NCBI GenBank assembly: GCA_910586615.1
Contig: CAJUJP010000030.1
Coordinates: 1-15,952 of the forward strand
Source of the DNA: an uncultured Lachnospiraceae bacterium
GTDB lineage: Bacteria > Bacillota > Clostridia > Lachnospirales > Lachnospiraceae
Reading direction: 5' to 3'
Length of the DNA: 15,952 bases
The notes beneath the pieces are model-generated. The model saw only the letters and a list, made by a program, of their open reading frames with translations. It made no database searches and was not told the DNA's origin. Position numbers and translations under genes: made by a program. Below, one piece after another: positions 1 through 5,839 of the stretch. How positions within the stretch are numbered: position 1 is the first letter of the stretch; each line of letters opens with the position of its first letter.

Positions 1-117
1 CTTACCAAAAAAGAGGTATTTTTTTCCAAAGACACAAACTATTTTACACTACCATAACAGATCCTGAGATACCCTCATATTTTGCTTTTTTGTTCTGTAA
101 CAGGCACGACAGACAGA

Positions 118-555
118 CTACTGTGCGGCCTTTTTTGCATAGGAAGTGTCTACCAGGTCGGCGTAGGGTACGCGTTCGTCCAGTTCGCCGGCTTCTTCAA
201 GAATGTTCTGCAGAAGGTTGAAACTGTCTTCTTCAAAAATGAGGTCGCTCTTCCATGTGTCCTGCGAAGCATAACGGTCAACGATCGTAGTGATGGTGTC
301 CAGATCCGTCTCTTCAAACTGCGGTGCGATGACCTTGGCAATCTCGGCGGAAGAGTGGGTCTGCACATAATCCATGCCCTTTTGCAGTGCATTGGTAAAG
401 GACTGTATAATCTCAGGATTGGATGCAATATAACTCTTCTTTGCGGAAAAAGCAGTATAAGGCACATAACCGGAATCTTCTCCGAGGGAGGCCACCACGT
501 AGCCGTCGCCTTTGCTCTCCAGAGATGTGGCATGAGGCTCGAATTCGACAGTGTA
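118..555 (-). pseudogene. ABC transporter substrate-binding protein, C-terminal fragment (cut by element)
   Basis: Only the C-terminal part of a periplasmic-type solute-binding protein of the NMT1/SsuA/TauA class remains. These proteins capture a small ligand such as a sulfonate, nitrate or thiamine precursor for an ABC importer. The frame reads through EPHATSLES, then GYVVASLGEDSG and VPYTAFSAKK, a pattern typical of the second lobe of this family, and stops with TAG at 118-120. Upstream the frame hits two consecutive stops at 562-567, and the family-like sequence ends around YTVEFEPHAT (codons at 541-555). There is no start codon or ribosome binding site; the GTG at 496-498 is an internal Val. 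The N-terminal half should lie at the far end of the inserted element, outside this window. Family membership is recalled from pattern; the ligand is unknown. Confidence 0.8.
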
Positions 556-564
556 CGCTGTTTA
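541..564. other. att: Inferred attachment-site junction (attL or attR)
   Basis: The substrate-binding protein frame becomes non-homologous and hits stops exactly where the serine recombinase gene ends (its TAG is at 565-567). Large serine recombinases usually recombine at an att site next to their own gene, with a 2-bp core. The crossover probably lies within about 547-558, around the codons for YTV. The exact core cannot be fixed without the other end of the element or an empty target. Confidence 0.6.
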
Positions 565-1935
565 CTACTCCAATTCTTTCAAAAAATTAAAACCGCTTAT
601 CTGATGTGTTTCACGGTCAATCTCAATGCTCTTAATGGTGCTCTTCCAGAAGGCCTGTTTATGGGGTTTATCCAGTTTGGCGTACATTTCCTGCCAGTCA
701 CCGCTAAAGGCGGACAGAAGGCTGTCATAGGCGCTCAAGGACAGCTGTTTGTCAGCACCTTTACATTCTTTCAGCTTTGATTCTAAAAGTTCATACTGTT
801 CATCATAATATGCTTCACTGATCCGTCCCTTCTGAAACAGAATATTGAGTCGGTCAAGCTCTCTGCGCAGGACATCCGGCTTTTGCTTGTTCTGCGGTTT
901 CCTGGTCTTCATCTGAACCCGTGCAAGCTCTTCTTCCAGACGGGCGGTAACATGCGTGAGCATGTATTCCTCGATTTTATATTCTGTGAGATGGACGCCG
1001 CTGTGGCGGCCGAATTTATTTCCGCAGCGGTATTTGATGTAAATACTTTCCCCGCCGCTCTTTAATTTTTGCTTCTTCCGGTACCCGGTGAAGTTGTTGC
1101 CGCACCAGGGGCATTTGATTAGGGAAGAAAAGATATATGGATTATTGGTGTCGGCAGAATATGTATGGACGGAGCGGATCTGCCGGAATTTCTGAAATTC
1201 TGCGTATGTAATATAAGGCTCGCAGTAATCGTAGTTTTCCTTGTCCTTGCCGGCGTATGTCTCGTTCTTAAAAAGGCGGTCCACCTTATTGTGGGAAGGC
1301 GCACGGTCTCCGTATTTGGACTCAAGATACCGGAGTGTGCTCCGGATCGAATAACAGGACCGGTAATGGTCATAAGCATCGTCCACGATGTCTGATACAG
1401 ATTCGTCTTTTACAAGCCGATTATCAATGACCTTATAGCCATAACAGGCGCATCTTCCGCTGGTAACTTCTCCGATCGAGCGTTTGTAATCTAGGACAGC
1501 CCTGATACGCTCAGAAGTACGGTCACATTCAGCCTGGTTGACGGACAGCATAATATTGATGACCATCTGGCCGTTAGCAGTGGAAGAGTCATAATTCTCG
1601 TAAATGGTTTTCCAGTAGCAGTTGTGGGCCTGCAGGATCTCCTCAGTGATATTGTAGTCTTTGATATTACGGAACCAACGATCCAGCTTAGTGACAAGGA
1701 TCATGTCGATTTTGTTACGTTTGACGTCTTCCAGTAAGCGCAGCAATTCTTTCCGGTTTTTCATGGACTTGCGGGCAGAGATCCCTTCGTCAGCATAGCA
1801 GTCTACAATGGTATAGCCGTTGTTCTGGGCGTATTCCGTGAGAGCTTTACGCTGGGCCGGCAGTGAGAGGCCGTTTAAGTGCTGTTCTTCGGTACTGACA
1901 CGGATATAGATGGCACATCGTTTGATTTTGGACAT
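565..1935 (-). CDS. Large serine recombinase (site-specific integrase)
   Basis: A 456-residue protein that catalyses integration and excision of the element through a Ser-DNA intermediate. The N-terminal resolvase domain (about 1-150) has the nucleophile motif RVSTEEQ with Ser14, followed by DEGISARKSMKNR and TKLDRWFRN. A recombinase domain follows at about 160-265. The zinc-ribbon region has CPWC (Cys275/278) and then YRC (Cys304), with the usual fourth Cys apparently replaced by His311 or His315. A coiled-coil-like Arg/Glu/Leu-rich segment lies at about 330-400. The start ATG is preceded by AAGGAGG with normal spacing. The stop sits at the inferred att junction, as expected for an element's own integrase. 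A recombination directionality factor, which these enzymes need for excision, is not recognisable in the window. Confidence 0.96.
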   Translation of the reverse strand: MSKIKRCAIYIRVSTEEQHLNGLSLPAQRKALTEYAQNNGYTIVDCYADEGISARKSMKNRKELLRLLEDVKRNKIDMILVTKLDRWFRNIKDYNITEEILQAHNCYWKTIYENYDSSTANGQMVINIMLSVNQAECDRTSERIRAVLDYKRSIGEVTSGRCACYGYKVIDNRLVKDESVSDIVDDAYDHYRSCYSIRSTLRYLESKYGDRAPSHNKVDRLFKNETYAGKDKENYDYCEPYITYAEFQKFRQIRSVHTYSADTNNPYIFSSLIKCPWCGNNFTGYRKKQKLKSGGESIYIKYRCGNKFGRHSGVHLTEYKIEEYMLTHVTARLEEELARVQMKTRKPQNKQKPDVLRRELDRLNILFQKGRISEAYYDEQYELLESKLKECKGADKQLSLSAYDSLLSAFSGDWQEMYAKLDKPHKQAFWKSTIKSIEIDRETHQISGFNFLKELE

Positions 1936-1959
1936 GGCGTAAGCCTCCTTTTAGATATT

Positions 1960-2067
1960 TTACTGGATGTAAGATGTTTTCATACCGGGAAGATCTGGAA
2001 CTTCAACGGTAAATCCGCATTCTTTTTCTTCACAGGGATAGAAACAAGCGGGATAAGTTAATTTCAT
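1960..2067 (-). pseudogene. HicB-like antitoxin relic (35 aa, truncated)
   Basis: A short frame, too small for usual ORF cut-offs, reads MKLTYPACFYPCEEKE then CGFTVEVPDLPG and ends after MKTSYIQ. This matches the N-terminal half of the HicB fold (YPA-F then G-F-VEVPDLPG), but the part after PDLPG, normally C-T-G-T-EEA-, is missing. The frame stops 24 bp upstream of the recombinase ATG, so the rest of the gene was probably lost when the recombinase segment was joined. The upstream GGCGGA is a weak ribosome binding site. An intact hicAB pair lies just upstream. It could still be translated as a mini-protein, but a degraded second antitoxin is more likely. Confidence 0.65.
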
Positions 2068-2083
2068 GGAAGAATCCGCCTAT

Positions 2084-2113
2084 GGTGCTGCAGCACCGGG
2101 CTTTACAGCCCGG
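2084..2113 (-). terminator. Double hairpin after hicB
   Basis: Just past the hicB stop the minus-strand transcript can form a GC-rich hairpin (CCGGGCT, 4-nt loop, AGCCCGG at 2096-2113). This overlaps a perfect 14-bp palindrome GGTGCTGCAGCACC at 2084-2097. There is no run of U, so it may be a weak terminator, a processing site or an operator for the downstream relic/recombinase. Confidence 0.45.
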
Positions 2114-2119
2114 CCTGCT

Positions 2120-2500
2120 TCAAAATGTCTGTATTTTGGAAAGAAGAGCTTCCTGCAATACCTGTGAAAAGTTTATTCCCATAGAAACGGCGCGGTCATT
2201 CAGCCATGACGGTATGGTTAAAGTCTTTTTTACCGCCTTTGTGTCCTTATACTGGTTAATGTCGCACGATACAAGGGAGGAAAATCCGTCAGCCGCGTGA
2301 ATGGAAGAAATATCGGAGGGAGAAGCAATATTATCTCCATGTTCTAACAATGACAAAAGATATCCGGTAAGTGCTTCTTGTGCCATTTCCATAGCTTCAG
2401 GAATGGTGGAACCGTAGGTATTGCATCCTTTCAGATCGGGAAATTCCACCCAGTAGGATTCATCTTCCTTGTGGAAGATGGCGGGATATACAAATAACAT
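2120..2500 (-). CDS. hicB: HicB family antitoxin
   Basis: A 126-residue antitoxin of the type II HicBA system. It binds and neutralises HicA and represses the operon. The N-terminal partial RNase H-like fold (about 1-60) shows YPAIFHKEDESYWVEFPDL, then GC, then TIPEAMEMAQEAL, the classic HicB pattern. The C-terminal segment TLTIPSWLNDRAVSMGINFS with VLQEAL (about 92-122) looks like the ribbon-helix-helix DNA-binding domain of longer HicB proteins. AAGGAGG precedes the ATG. It lies 35 bp downstream of hicA on the same strand, the usual toxin-first order. The pair probably stabilises the element or acts against other phages. Confidence 0.94.
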   Translation of the reverse strand: MLFVYPAIFHKEDESYWVEFPDLKGCNTYGSTIPEAMEMAQEALTGYLLSLLEHGDNIASPSDISSIHAADGFSSLVSCDINQYKDTKAVKKTLTIPSWLNDRAVSMGINFSQVLQEALLSKIQTF

Positions 2501-2535
2501 AAAAAACCTCCTTTTTACTTTTTTGAAAGGCGGAG

Positions 2536-2712
2536 CTATTTCAGCCCCGCATCCTTCAAAATTTGATGTAGCAGACCGGTAGGAACATCTTTTCCATGCA
2601 CGGGAACTGAAACGGTCATACCCTCTTTTCTGAAAATATGGTGGCTTCCGTTGATTCTGTCAAGTTGCCAGCCATTTTTCTTTAAGAGTTTAATAAGATC
2701 CCTGTCTTTCAT
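2536..2712 (-). CDS. hicA: HicA family toxin (mRNA interferase)
   Basis: A 58-residue protein beginning MKDRDLIKLLKKNGWQLDRI and continuing NGSHHIFRKEGMTVSVPVHG, then KDVPTGLLHQILKDAGL. This is the complete HicA double-stranded-RNA-binding-like fold, with the conserved catalytic His in GSHH (His24). HicA toxins cleave mRNA. A strong ribosome binding site (AAGGAGGT) stands 6-8 bases before the ATG. It is first in the operon with hicB. The length is normal for HicA (about 55-80 residues), with no sign of damage, so the pair should be active. Confidence 0.93.
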   Translation of the reverse strand: MKDRDLIKLLKKNGWQLDRINGSHHIFRKEGMTVSVPVHGKDVPTGLLHQILKDAGLK

Positions 2713-2733
2713 GTTCCACCTCCTTACAGAAAT

Positions 2734-2762
2734 AGCATAACACGTATTGTACGTATTGTAAA
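2734..2762 (-). promoter_or_regulatory. hicAB promoter with tandem operator-like repeats
   Basis: On the minus strand, -35 TTTACA (2757-2762) and -10 TATGCT (2734-2739) are separated by exactly 17 bp. The spacer and -35 are filled by two perfect tandem 9-bp units, CGTATTGTA on the plus strand at 2743-2751 and 2752-2760. These are well placed to bind HicB or HicAB for autorepression. Confidence 0.65.
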
Positions 2763-2780
2763 GAGGCTAAGCATATAGAA

Positions 2781-2820
2781 AAAAAGAAACCACAGAAGAC
2801 AGCTTCTGCAGTTTCTTTTT
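2781..2820. terminator. Rho-independent terminator (bidirectional) after lipoprotein gene
   Basis: The stem GAAACCACAGAAG / CTTCTGCAGTTTC (2786-2815) has a 4-nt ACAG loop and two internal mismatches. A-runs on the left and T-runs on the right could terminate transcription in both directions. It separates the lipoprotein gene from hicAB. Confidence 0.75.
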
Positions 2821-2916
2821 ATATGCATTTCGATGGACGAAACACATTCCCTTTTACGGTATCTATACTAACATATCCGTGTAATTATAAGAAGTGCGAA
2901 GTGGCGTGCAAAAGAG

Positions 2917-3834
2917 TTAGAAACATCTTTTACATGGTTCGTATCCTTGCCCTTTTAATTCGTCAACAGACTGATTGGACGTTGCGTAGTTATGTGGAGC
3001 GATTGTGGCGACAGAAGAGCATGTTGGATGATGAATTTTCATTGTGTTTGTATTTAAGACATAAGTAGCGGTAGTTTCCTGCTGTTCTGCATTATCATAG
3101 GTGTTAAAGTTATCACTGTTGCCATCTCCGGGGGCGGACTGAGATACAGAAAGCGATGAATCAGACGATTGTGTGCTGGCATCGGCAGTAGTATTATCAG
3201 CAATTGTGATATCTGGCGCAGGTTCTTCAACTGGATCGGGCTGTGAAGCGGACTCAGCGGGGATATCTGCAACAGTTTCGGAATCGGGCTGAATTTCTTC
3301 GGAATCAGCCTGAGATACAGTATAGGTAATAGAATCACCACTATTTATGATATCTCCGATGCCAACGTCTATTCTTCCGGAGTCATCAAGCTGTCCATAG
3401 GTGGCAACTATCGATGAGCAGCCTGCAAATACTAGTCCGGTTCCATCATCACAGACAACGGTAAACCAGGTATTATCTAAACCTTCAACATAAGTGCAGA
3501 GATCAGAATATTCTTCCTCATTCATGTTTTCTAATTCATTTTTGGGAATTTCAATATAAGCGCGCTCGCCAATCGTATCAGTTCCAAAACCGTTTGTTAC
3601 GTCTGCAAAATGGACAGGATAGCCGAGAATGCTATTCAGATCAGCGGAATTACTCTCAGGCTCAGTTGATTCAGGCGCTTCTGCAGCTTCCGGAGTTTCA
3701 GACAAGGGTTCTGCTTCATCAGCAACTGTAGTAGTTTCAGCCTCGGACAATGATGATGAGGTTTCCTCAGAAGATCCGCAAGCGGTTAAGAGAAATGTGC
3801 AGGACAATAGCGCAAAGATTAGTCTTTTCATCAT
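2917..3834 (-). CDS. Putative lipoprotein with Cys/His metal-binding-like C-terminus
   Basis: A 305-residue exported protein. The N-terminus MMKRLIFALLSCTFLLTACG is a lipoprotein signal peptide with lipobox LTAC, so Cys19 would be lipidated and the protein tethered outside the membrane. Residues about 20-65 are a Ser/Glu/Pro-rich linker. A folded segment at about 66-175 (LGYPVHFADVTNGFGTDTIG onward) is not assigned. A second acidic Ser/Asp/Pro-rich linker runs to about 255. The last 48 residues (YVLNTNTMKIHHPTC to GYEPCKRCF) form a small domain with His268/His269, Cys272, Cys301 and Cys304. It resembles domains found at the ends of secreted Firmicutes nucleases and lipoproteins, probably binding zinc. 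AAGGAGAA precedes the ATG. It is transcribed away from the lysogeny switch, which suits cargo expressed in the integrated state. Role unknown. Confidence 0.88.
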   Translation of the reverse strand: MMKRLIFALLSCTFLLTACGSSEETSSSLSEAETTTVADEAEPLSETPEAAEAPESTEPESNSADLNSILGYPVHFADVTNGFGTDTIGERAYIEIPKNELENMNEEEYSDLCTYVEGLDNTWFTVVCDDGTGLVFAGCSSIVATYGQLDDSGRIDVGIGDIINSGDSITYTVSQADSEEIQPDSETVADIPAESASQPDPVEEPAPDITIADNTTADASTQSSDSSLSVSQSAPGDGNSDNFNTYDNAEQQETTATYVLNTNTMKIHHPTCSSVATIAPHNYATSNQSVDELKGQGYEPCKRCF

Positions 3835-4160
3835 TAATAATTCTCCTTTGTAATTTTTATTTAGATTAAAAGTAAATGCTCGTCAAAAATAATATAGTAC
3901 AAAAATAGTCATAGTACAACATAATTTACTATATTTGCAAAATAAAGCGCATAAAAACATAATTTCCAAAAATTACCAATTAAAAAATAATAAATGTAGT
4001 ATATAATCAACTTAAAAGGTATGTACTATTTACTACATATCATGTTGAAATATAATATAAAAAAATATAAAATTACATGTCTAGGGCGTGTGGGAATTTT
4101 GTGGAAGTGTATTAAGGGAACTATTAAACAAGTAAGTTGAAAGAATGAGAGGGTATGCAT
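3835..4160. other. AT-rich intergenic region with ATAGTAC repeats
   Basis: No convincing gene lies here. The stretch is much more AT-rich than its surroundings. ATAGTACAA occurs twice (3894-3902 and 3911-3919). On the minus strand these give two TTGTACTAT units 17 bp apart, the second running into a TATATT that could be a -10 box for the lipoprotein gene. Related GTACTATTTACTAC-type sequence occurs near 4024-4037. It is probably a promoter/operator region. Confidence 0.5.
4029..4056 (+). promoter_or_regulatory. Possible rightward promoter for the 47-aa gene
   Basis: TTTACT at 4029-4034 and TATAAT at 4051-4056 have a 16-bp spacer. The -10 is perfect and the -35 weak. The region is so AT-rich that chance matches are expected. 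Confidence 0.35.
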
Positions 4161-4304
4161 ATGGAGTACAAAAGACTAATAATGGTTATGATTAGAGCAA
4201 TTAAAGAGGACGATGTTATATTTTTGCAATATATATACACGATAATTAAGAAGCATGTTGAAGCTGCAGGTATCGCTATTAATTGGGAAAAACCTGGTGA
4301 ATAG
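4161..4304 (+). CDS. Small hypothetical protein (47 aa)
   Basis: The frame reads MEYKRLIMVMIRAIKEDDVI then FLQYIYTIIKKHVEAAG and ends NWEKPGE. It looks like a short helical protein, with hydrophobic and charged residues alternating as in an amphipathic helix pair. The sequence GAGAGGG lies 7-8 bases before the chosen ATG; an ATG two codons upstream (4155) is possible but too close to that site. It converges on the repressor gene, with a shared bidirectional terminator starting 5 bp after its stop. Small proteins of this type sit beside repressors in Lachnospiraceae prophages, but the family is not one I can name. Function unknown. Confidence 0.55.
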   Translation: MEYKRLIMVMIRAIKEDDVIFLQYIYTIIKKHVEAAGIAINWEKPGE

Positions 4305-4308
4305 CAGG

Positions 4309-4342
4309 AAAAGAGAGAAGAATCAAGGTTCTTCTCTCTTTT
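4309..4342. terminator. Bidirectional terminator, perfect 14-bp stem
   Basis: AAAAGAGAGAAGAA (4309-4322), a 6-nt loop and TTCTTCTCTCTTTT (4329-4342) form a perfect inverted repeat ending in U-runs in both directions. It lies between convergent genes, and the repressor stop codon (4323-4325) is in the loop. Confidence 0.8.
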
Positions 4343-4724
4343 CAAGGTATCCTCTGATTACGTCATCAGCATATCCCTCAATGACTTTTTTAGAACGCGG
4401 ATCGAGGCGTTCATATTTCAAGAGTAATTCTTTCACTAGTGTATAAATGGAATTATCACACTTTATGTCTTCCAGTACATTGGAGATGGCAGCAGCCGTC
4501 TCATCTTCCGGGGGAAGTTCCTGAAACATATCGCCATCACCAGCGCGAAGCCAAAGTTCGTTAACTTTAAATTCGCGGCAGATATCAGAAACAGTCCGAT
4601 CCGATGGATTTTTTGCGCCAGTTTCTACTTGGGCTATAAAATTTCTCGATAATCCAATCTTTGATGAAAATTCATCTTGTGTTAAATCCAAAACCTTTCT
4701 TAAGATCTTAACTCGTTCGTTCAT
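4323..4724 (-). CDS. XRE-family (CI-like) transcriptional repressor
   Basis: A 133-residue regulator. A helix-turn-helix of the HTH_3/XRE class covers about residues 3-60 (LTQDEFSSKIGLSRNFIAQV then ETGAKNPSDRT). It is followed by VNELWLRAGDGDMFQ, the W-L-G-G-MF signature common after the HTH in Firmicutes phage repressors. The C-terminal part is helical and acidic and lacks a LexA/CI-type peptidase Ser/Lys motif, so SOS self-cleavage is not expected. The ATG has a weak site (GGAGG) about 6 bases upstream. It is transcribed leftward from its own promoter, divergent from the early operon, which it most likely represses in the integrated state. Confidence 0.92.
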   Translation of the reverse strand: MNERVKILRKVLDLTQDEFSSKIGLSRNFIAQVETGAKNPSDRTVSDICREFKVNELWLRAGDGDMFQELPPEDETAAAISNVLEDIKCDNSIYTLVKELLLKYERLDPRSKKVIEGYADDVIRGYLEKREEP

Positions 4725-4745
4725 ATAATTTACCTCCGCAAATTC

Positions 4746-4774
4746 ATCATATCAACAAAAAGTCCCTAAGTCAA
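4746..4774 (-). promoter_or_regulatory. Repressor promoter
   Basis: On the minus strand, TTGACT (4769-4774) and TATGAT (4746-4751) have a 17-bp spacer and stand 21 bp upstream of the repressor ATG. Its -35 overlaps the dyad shared with the rightward promoter. Confidence 0.75.
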
Positions 4775-4789
4775 CAATAAGTTATTGAC
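4770..4789. promoter_or_regulatory. Operator-like dyad between divergent promoters
   Basis: GTCAACAATAAGTTATTGAC is an imperfect 20-bp palindrome, with 7 of 10 half-site positions matching. It covers most of both -35 boxes, so binding here would control both promoters. A second pair, AGTCCC (4761-4766) and GGGACT (4803-4808), is placed almost symmetrically in the two promoter regions. These are natural targets for the adjacent repressor. Confidence 0.6.
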
Positions 4790-4813
4790 AATGCGCCCCT
4801 GGGGGACTATAAT
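4785..4813 (+). promoter_or_regulatory. Consensus early (PR-like) promoter
   Basis: TTGACA (4785-4790) and TATAAT (4808-4813) have a 17-bp spacer, a perfect match to the housekeeping sigma consensus. The spacer contains a CCCCTGGGG-type dyad. It drives the rightward early operon starting with the gene at 4850. Confidence 0.9.
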
Positions 4814-4849
4814 ATGTTCACAAGTAAACAGAATAAGGAGGTGTAAGGC

Positions 4850-4981
4850 ATGAAAGACGGTTACGACTGGGTTAATTCTGGCAATGATCAGCCTCATAAT
4901 GATGGCAGCGGGTATATACTGCCAATCATTGTAAGTCTGGCAACAACAATCATTTTTAATTATTTAGCAGGCCTGTTATAA
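4850..4981 (+). CDS. Small single-pass membrane protein (43 aa)
   Basis: The frame reads MKDGYDWVNSGNDQPHNDGS then GYILPIIVSLATTIIFNYLA and ends GLL. The first 20 residues are polar. Residues about 21-43 are one hydrophobic helix reaching the C-terminus, suggesting a tail-anchored membrane protein. AAGGAGG lies 7-9 bases before the ATG. It is the first gene after the consensus early promoter, where phages often have cro. No HTH is present here, so a Cro-type function is unlikely. Not a family I recognise. Confidence 0.75.
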   Translation: MKDGYDWVNSGNDQPHNDGSGYILPIIVSLATTIIFNYLAGLL

Positions 4982-4992
4982 GAAACAATTTT

Positions 4993-5025
4993 CTGGCGCG
5001 TGACCAGATGGAGCAGAAAGAAGTT
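4993..5025 (+). repeat. 33-bp direct repeat, copy 1 (gene relic)
   Basis: Identical over 33 bp to 5942-5974. In this copy the frame reads LARDQMEQKEVLEREKP and stops, with no start codon. It is therefore a detached 3' end of a gene like that at 5840-6001. Confidence 0.85.
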
Positions 5026-5046
5026 TTAGAGAGGGAAAAGCCTTAA

Positions 5047-5114
5047 CTTAACAGAGGGAAGGCCTAAGTAAATGACATTGCTTAACGGAGGGAAGGCTTA
5101 AGTAAATGACATTG
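5047..5114 (+). repeat. Tandem 34-bp repeat in the leader of the next gene
   Basis: Two adjacent copies (5047-5080 and 5081-5114) each run CTTAAC, A/G, GAGGGAAGG, C/T, TAAGTAAATGACATTG and differ at only two positions. A decayed third unit (GAGAGGGAAAAGCCTTAA) precedes them. Each unit holds a ribosome-binding-like purine run and an ATG. Confidence 0.85.
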
Positions 5115-5129
5115 GGAGGTGAACGGAAC

Positions 5130-5333
5130 ATGTATAAACAAAAAAAGTGGAAGAATACAGAACTTGAGAAGAAAACGCATTTATTATGTAGGACAAACAA
5201 GAAGGAAAACAATGATGTAGAGATAATTATAAGCGGAGATGGTGCAGAGGATATAGCAGCAGAACTCAGGTTAACGCTTCAAAAGGTTAGGCGAAAACGA
5301 GAGTTAAGCTACTATATAGCAATAAGAAAATAA
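5130..5333 (+). CDS. Small basic hypothetical protein (67 aa)
   Basis: Reads MYKQKKWKNTELEKKTHLLC, then a beta-rich DVEIIISGDGAEDIAAELRL and a basic tail LQKVRRKRELSYYIAIRK. The start is set at the ATG with GGGAGGTG 8 bases upstream; an upstream in-frame ATG at 5106 falls in the tandem repeat and has no suitable spacing. The charge pattern would fit nucleic-acid binding, but I do not recognise the family. It converges with the next minus-strand gene, the stop codons being 2 bp apart. Confidence 0.65.
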   Translation: MYKQKKWKNTELEKKTHLLCRTNKKENNDVEIIISGDGAEDIAAELRLTLQKVRRKRELSYYIAIRK

Positions 5334-5335
5334 AG

Positions 5336-5740
5336 TTACTTAAGGCTAGATATGAATTTACCGATTTTGGCTTGAAGATTTCTGCATTCGATAGATGAAG
5401 CATTTATATCATCAAGAGTTTCACTGTCATAGGACTTATCAGAAGAACAAATTTTAAAAAATTCAAGTGCATTAGTAAGAGCATGATGTACTGTCGACAG
5501 TTCTTCCAGAGTTAGACCGTAACAGACTTTATCTTCAATGGTACAACACGTATCTCTGGTGACTGATTCAACTTCTTCATAGTCTATTTCACATTCTTCG
5601 TCTGGATTAATAGCGTAGAATGAAAGACTTGTTAAAAACTCATCATCACCAGAGAGTTCAGTGATATTGGCAAAAAACATACCATCATTGATGATTTCCA
5701 TGGTGCGGTCCATTATGTCGAATAAATGATAAACAGCCAT
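5336..5740 (-). CDS. Hypothetical acidic protein (134 aa), probable inserted accessory gene
   Basis: An acidic, mostly helical protein starting MAVYHLFDIMDRTMEIINDG and ending LQAKIGKFISSLK. Four cysteines lie in or near CEIDY, DTCCTIEDKVC and ICSSD. AAAGGAGAG stands 9 bases before the ATG, and a good minus-strand promoter lies upstream. It is the only leftward gene inside the rightward early region and lies between two 33-bp direct repeats, which suggests a separately acquired accessory gene ('moron') expressed in the integrated state. No family recognised. A phage-defence or superinfection role is possible but pure inference. Confidence 0.75.
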   Translation of the reverse strand: MAVYHLFDIMDRTMEIINDGMFFANITELSGDDEFLTSLSFYAINPDEECEIDYEEVESVTRDTCCTIEDKVCYGLTLEELSTVHHALTNALEFFKICSSDKSYDSETLDDINASSIECRNLQAKIGKFISSLK

Positions 5741-5792
5741 AAAAAAACTCTCCTTTCATAAATACTCAGCTCAAGAATGAACCTGTAAGGAG

Positions 5793-5822
5793 ATTGTACC
5801 ACATTAATAAGAAACAGCACAA
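5793..5822 (-). promoter_or_regulatory. Promoter for the leftward accessory gene
   Basis: On the minus strand, TTGTGC (5817-5822), an 18-bp spacer and an extended -10, TGG then TACAAT (5793-5798). It is about 53 bp upstream of the ATG at 5740. Confidence 0.55.
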
Positions 5823-5839
5823 GGAAAGAGGTGAATGAG

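Noticed and set aside
82..780. Long plus-strand open frame (232 codons)
   Set aside because: It spans the element junction and lies antisense to both the transporter fragment and the recombinase. It has no ribosome binding site and a composition typical of a shadow frame.
5047..5114. Tandem 34-bp units as CRISPR or iterons
   Set aside because: There are only two good copies and no spacers between them, and no adjacent Rep gene. Kept only as a leader repeat.
4982..5129. tRNA or structured small RNA in the early leader
   Set aside because: No cloverleaf or strong hairpin. The sequence is explained by a gene-end relic plus tandem repeats.
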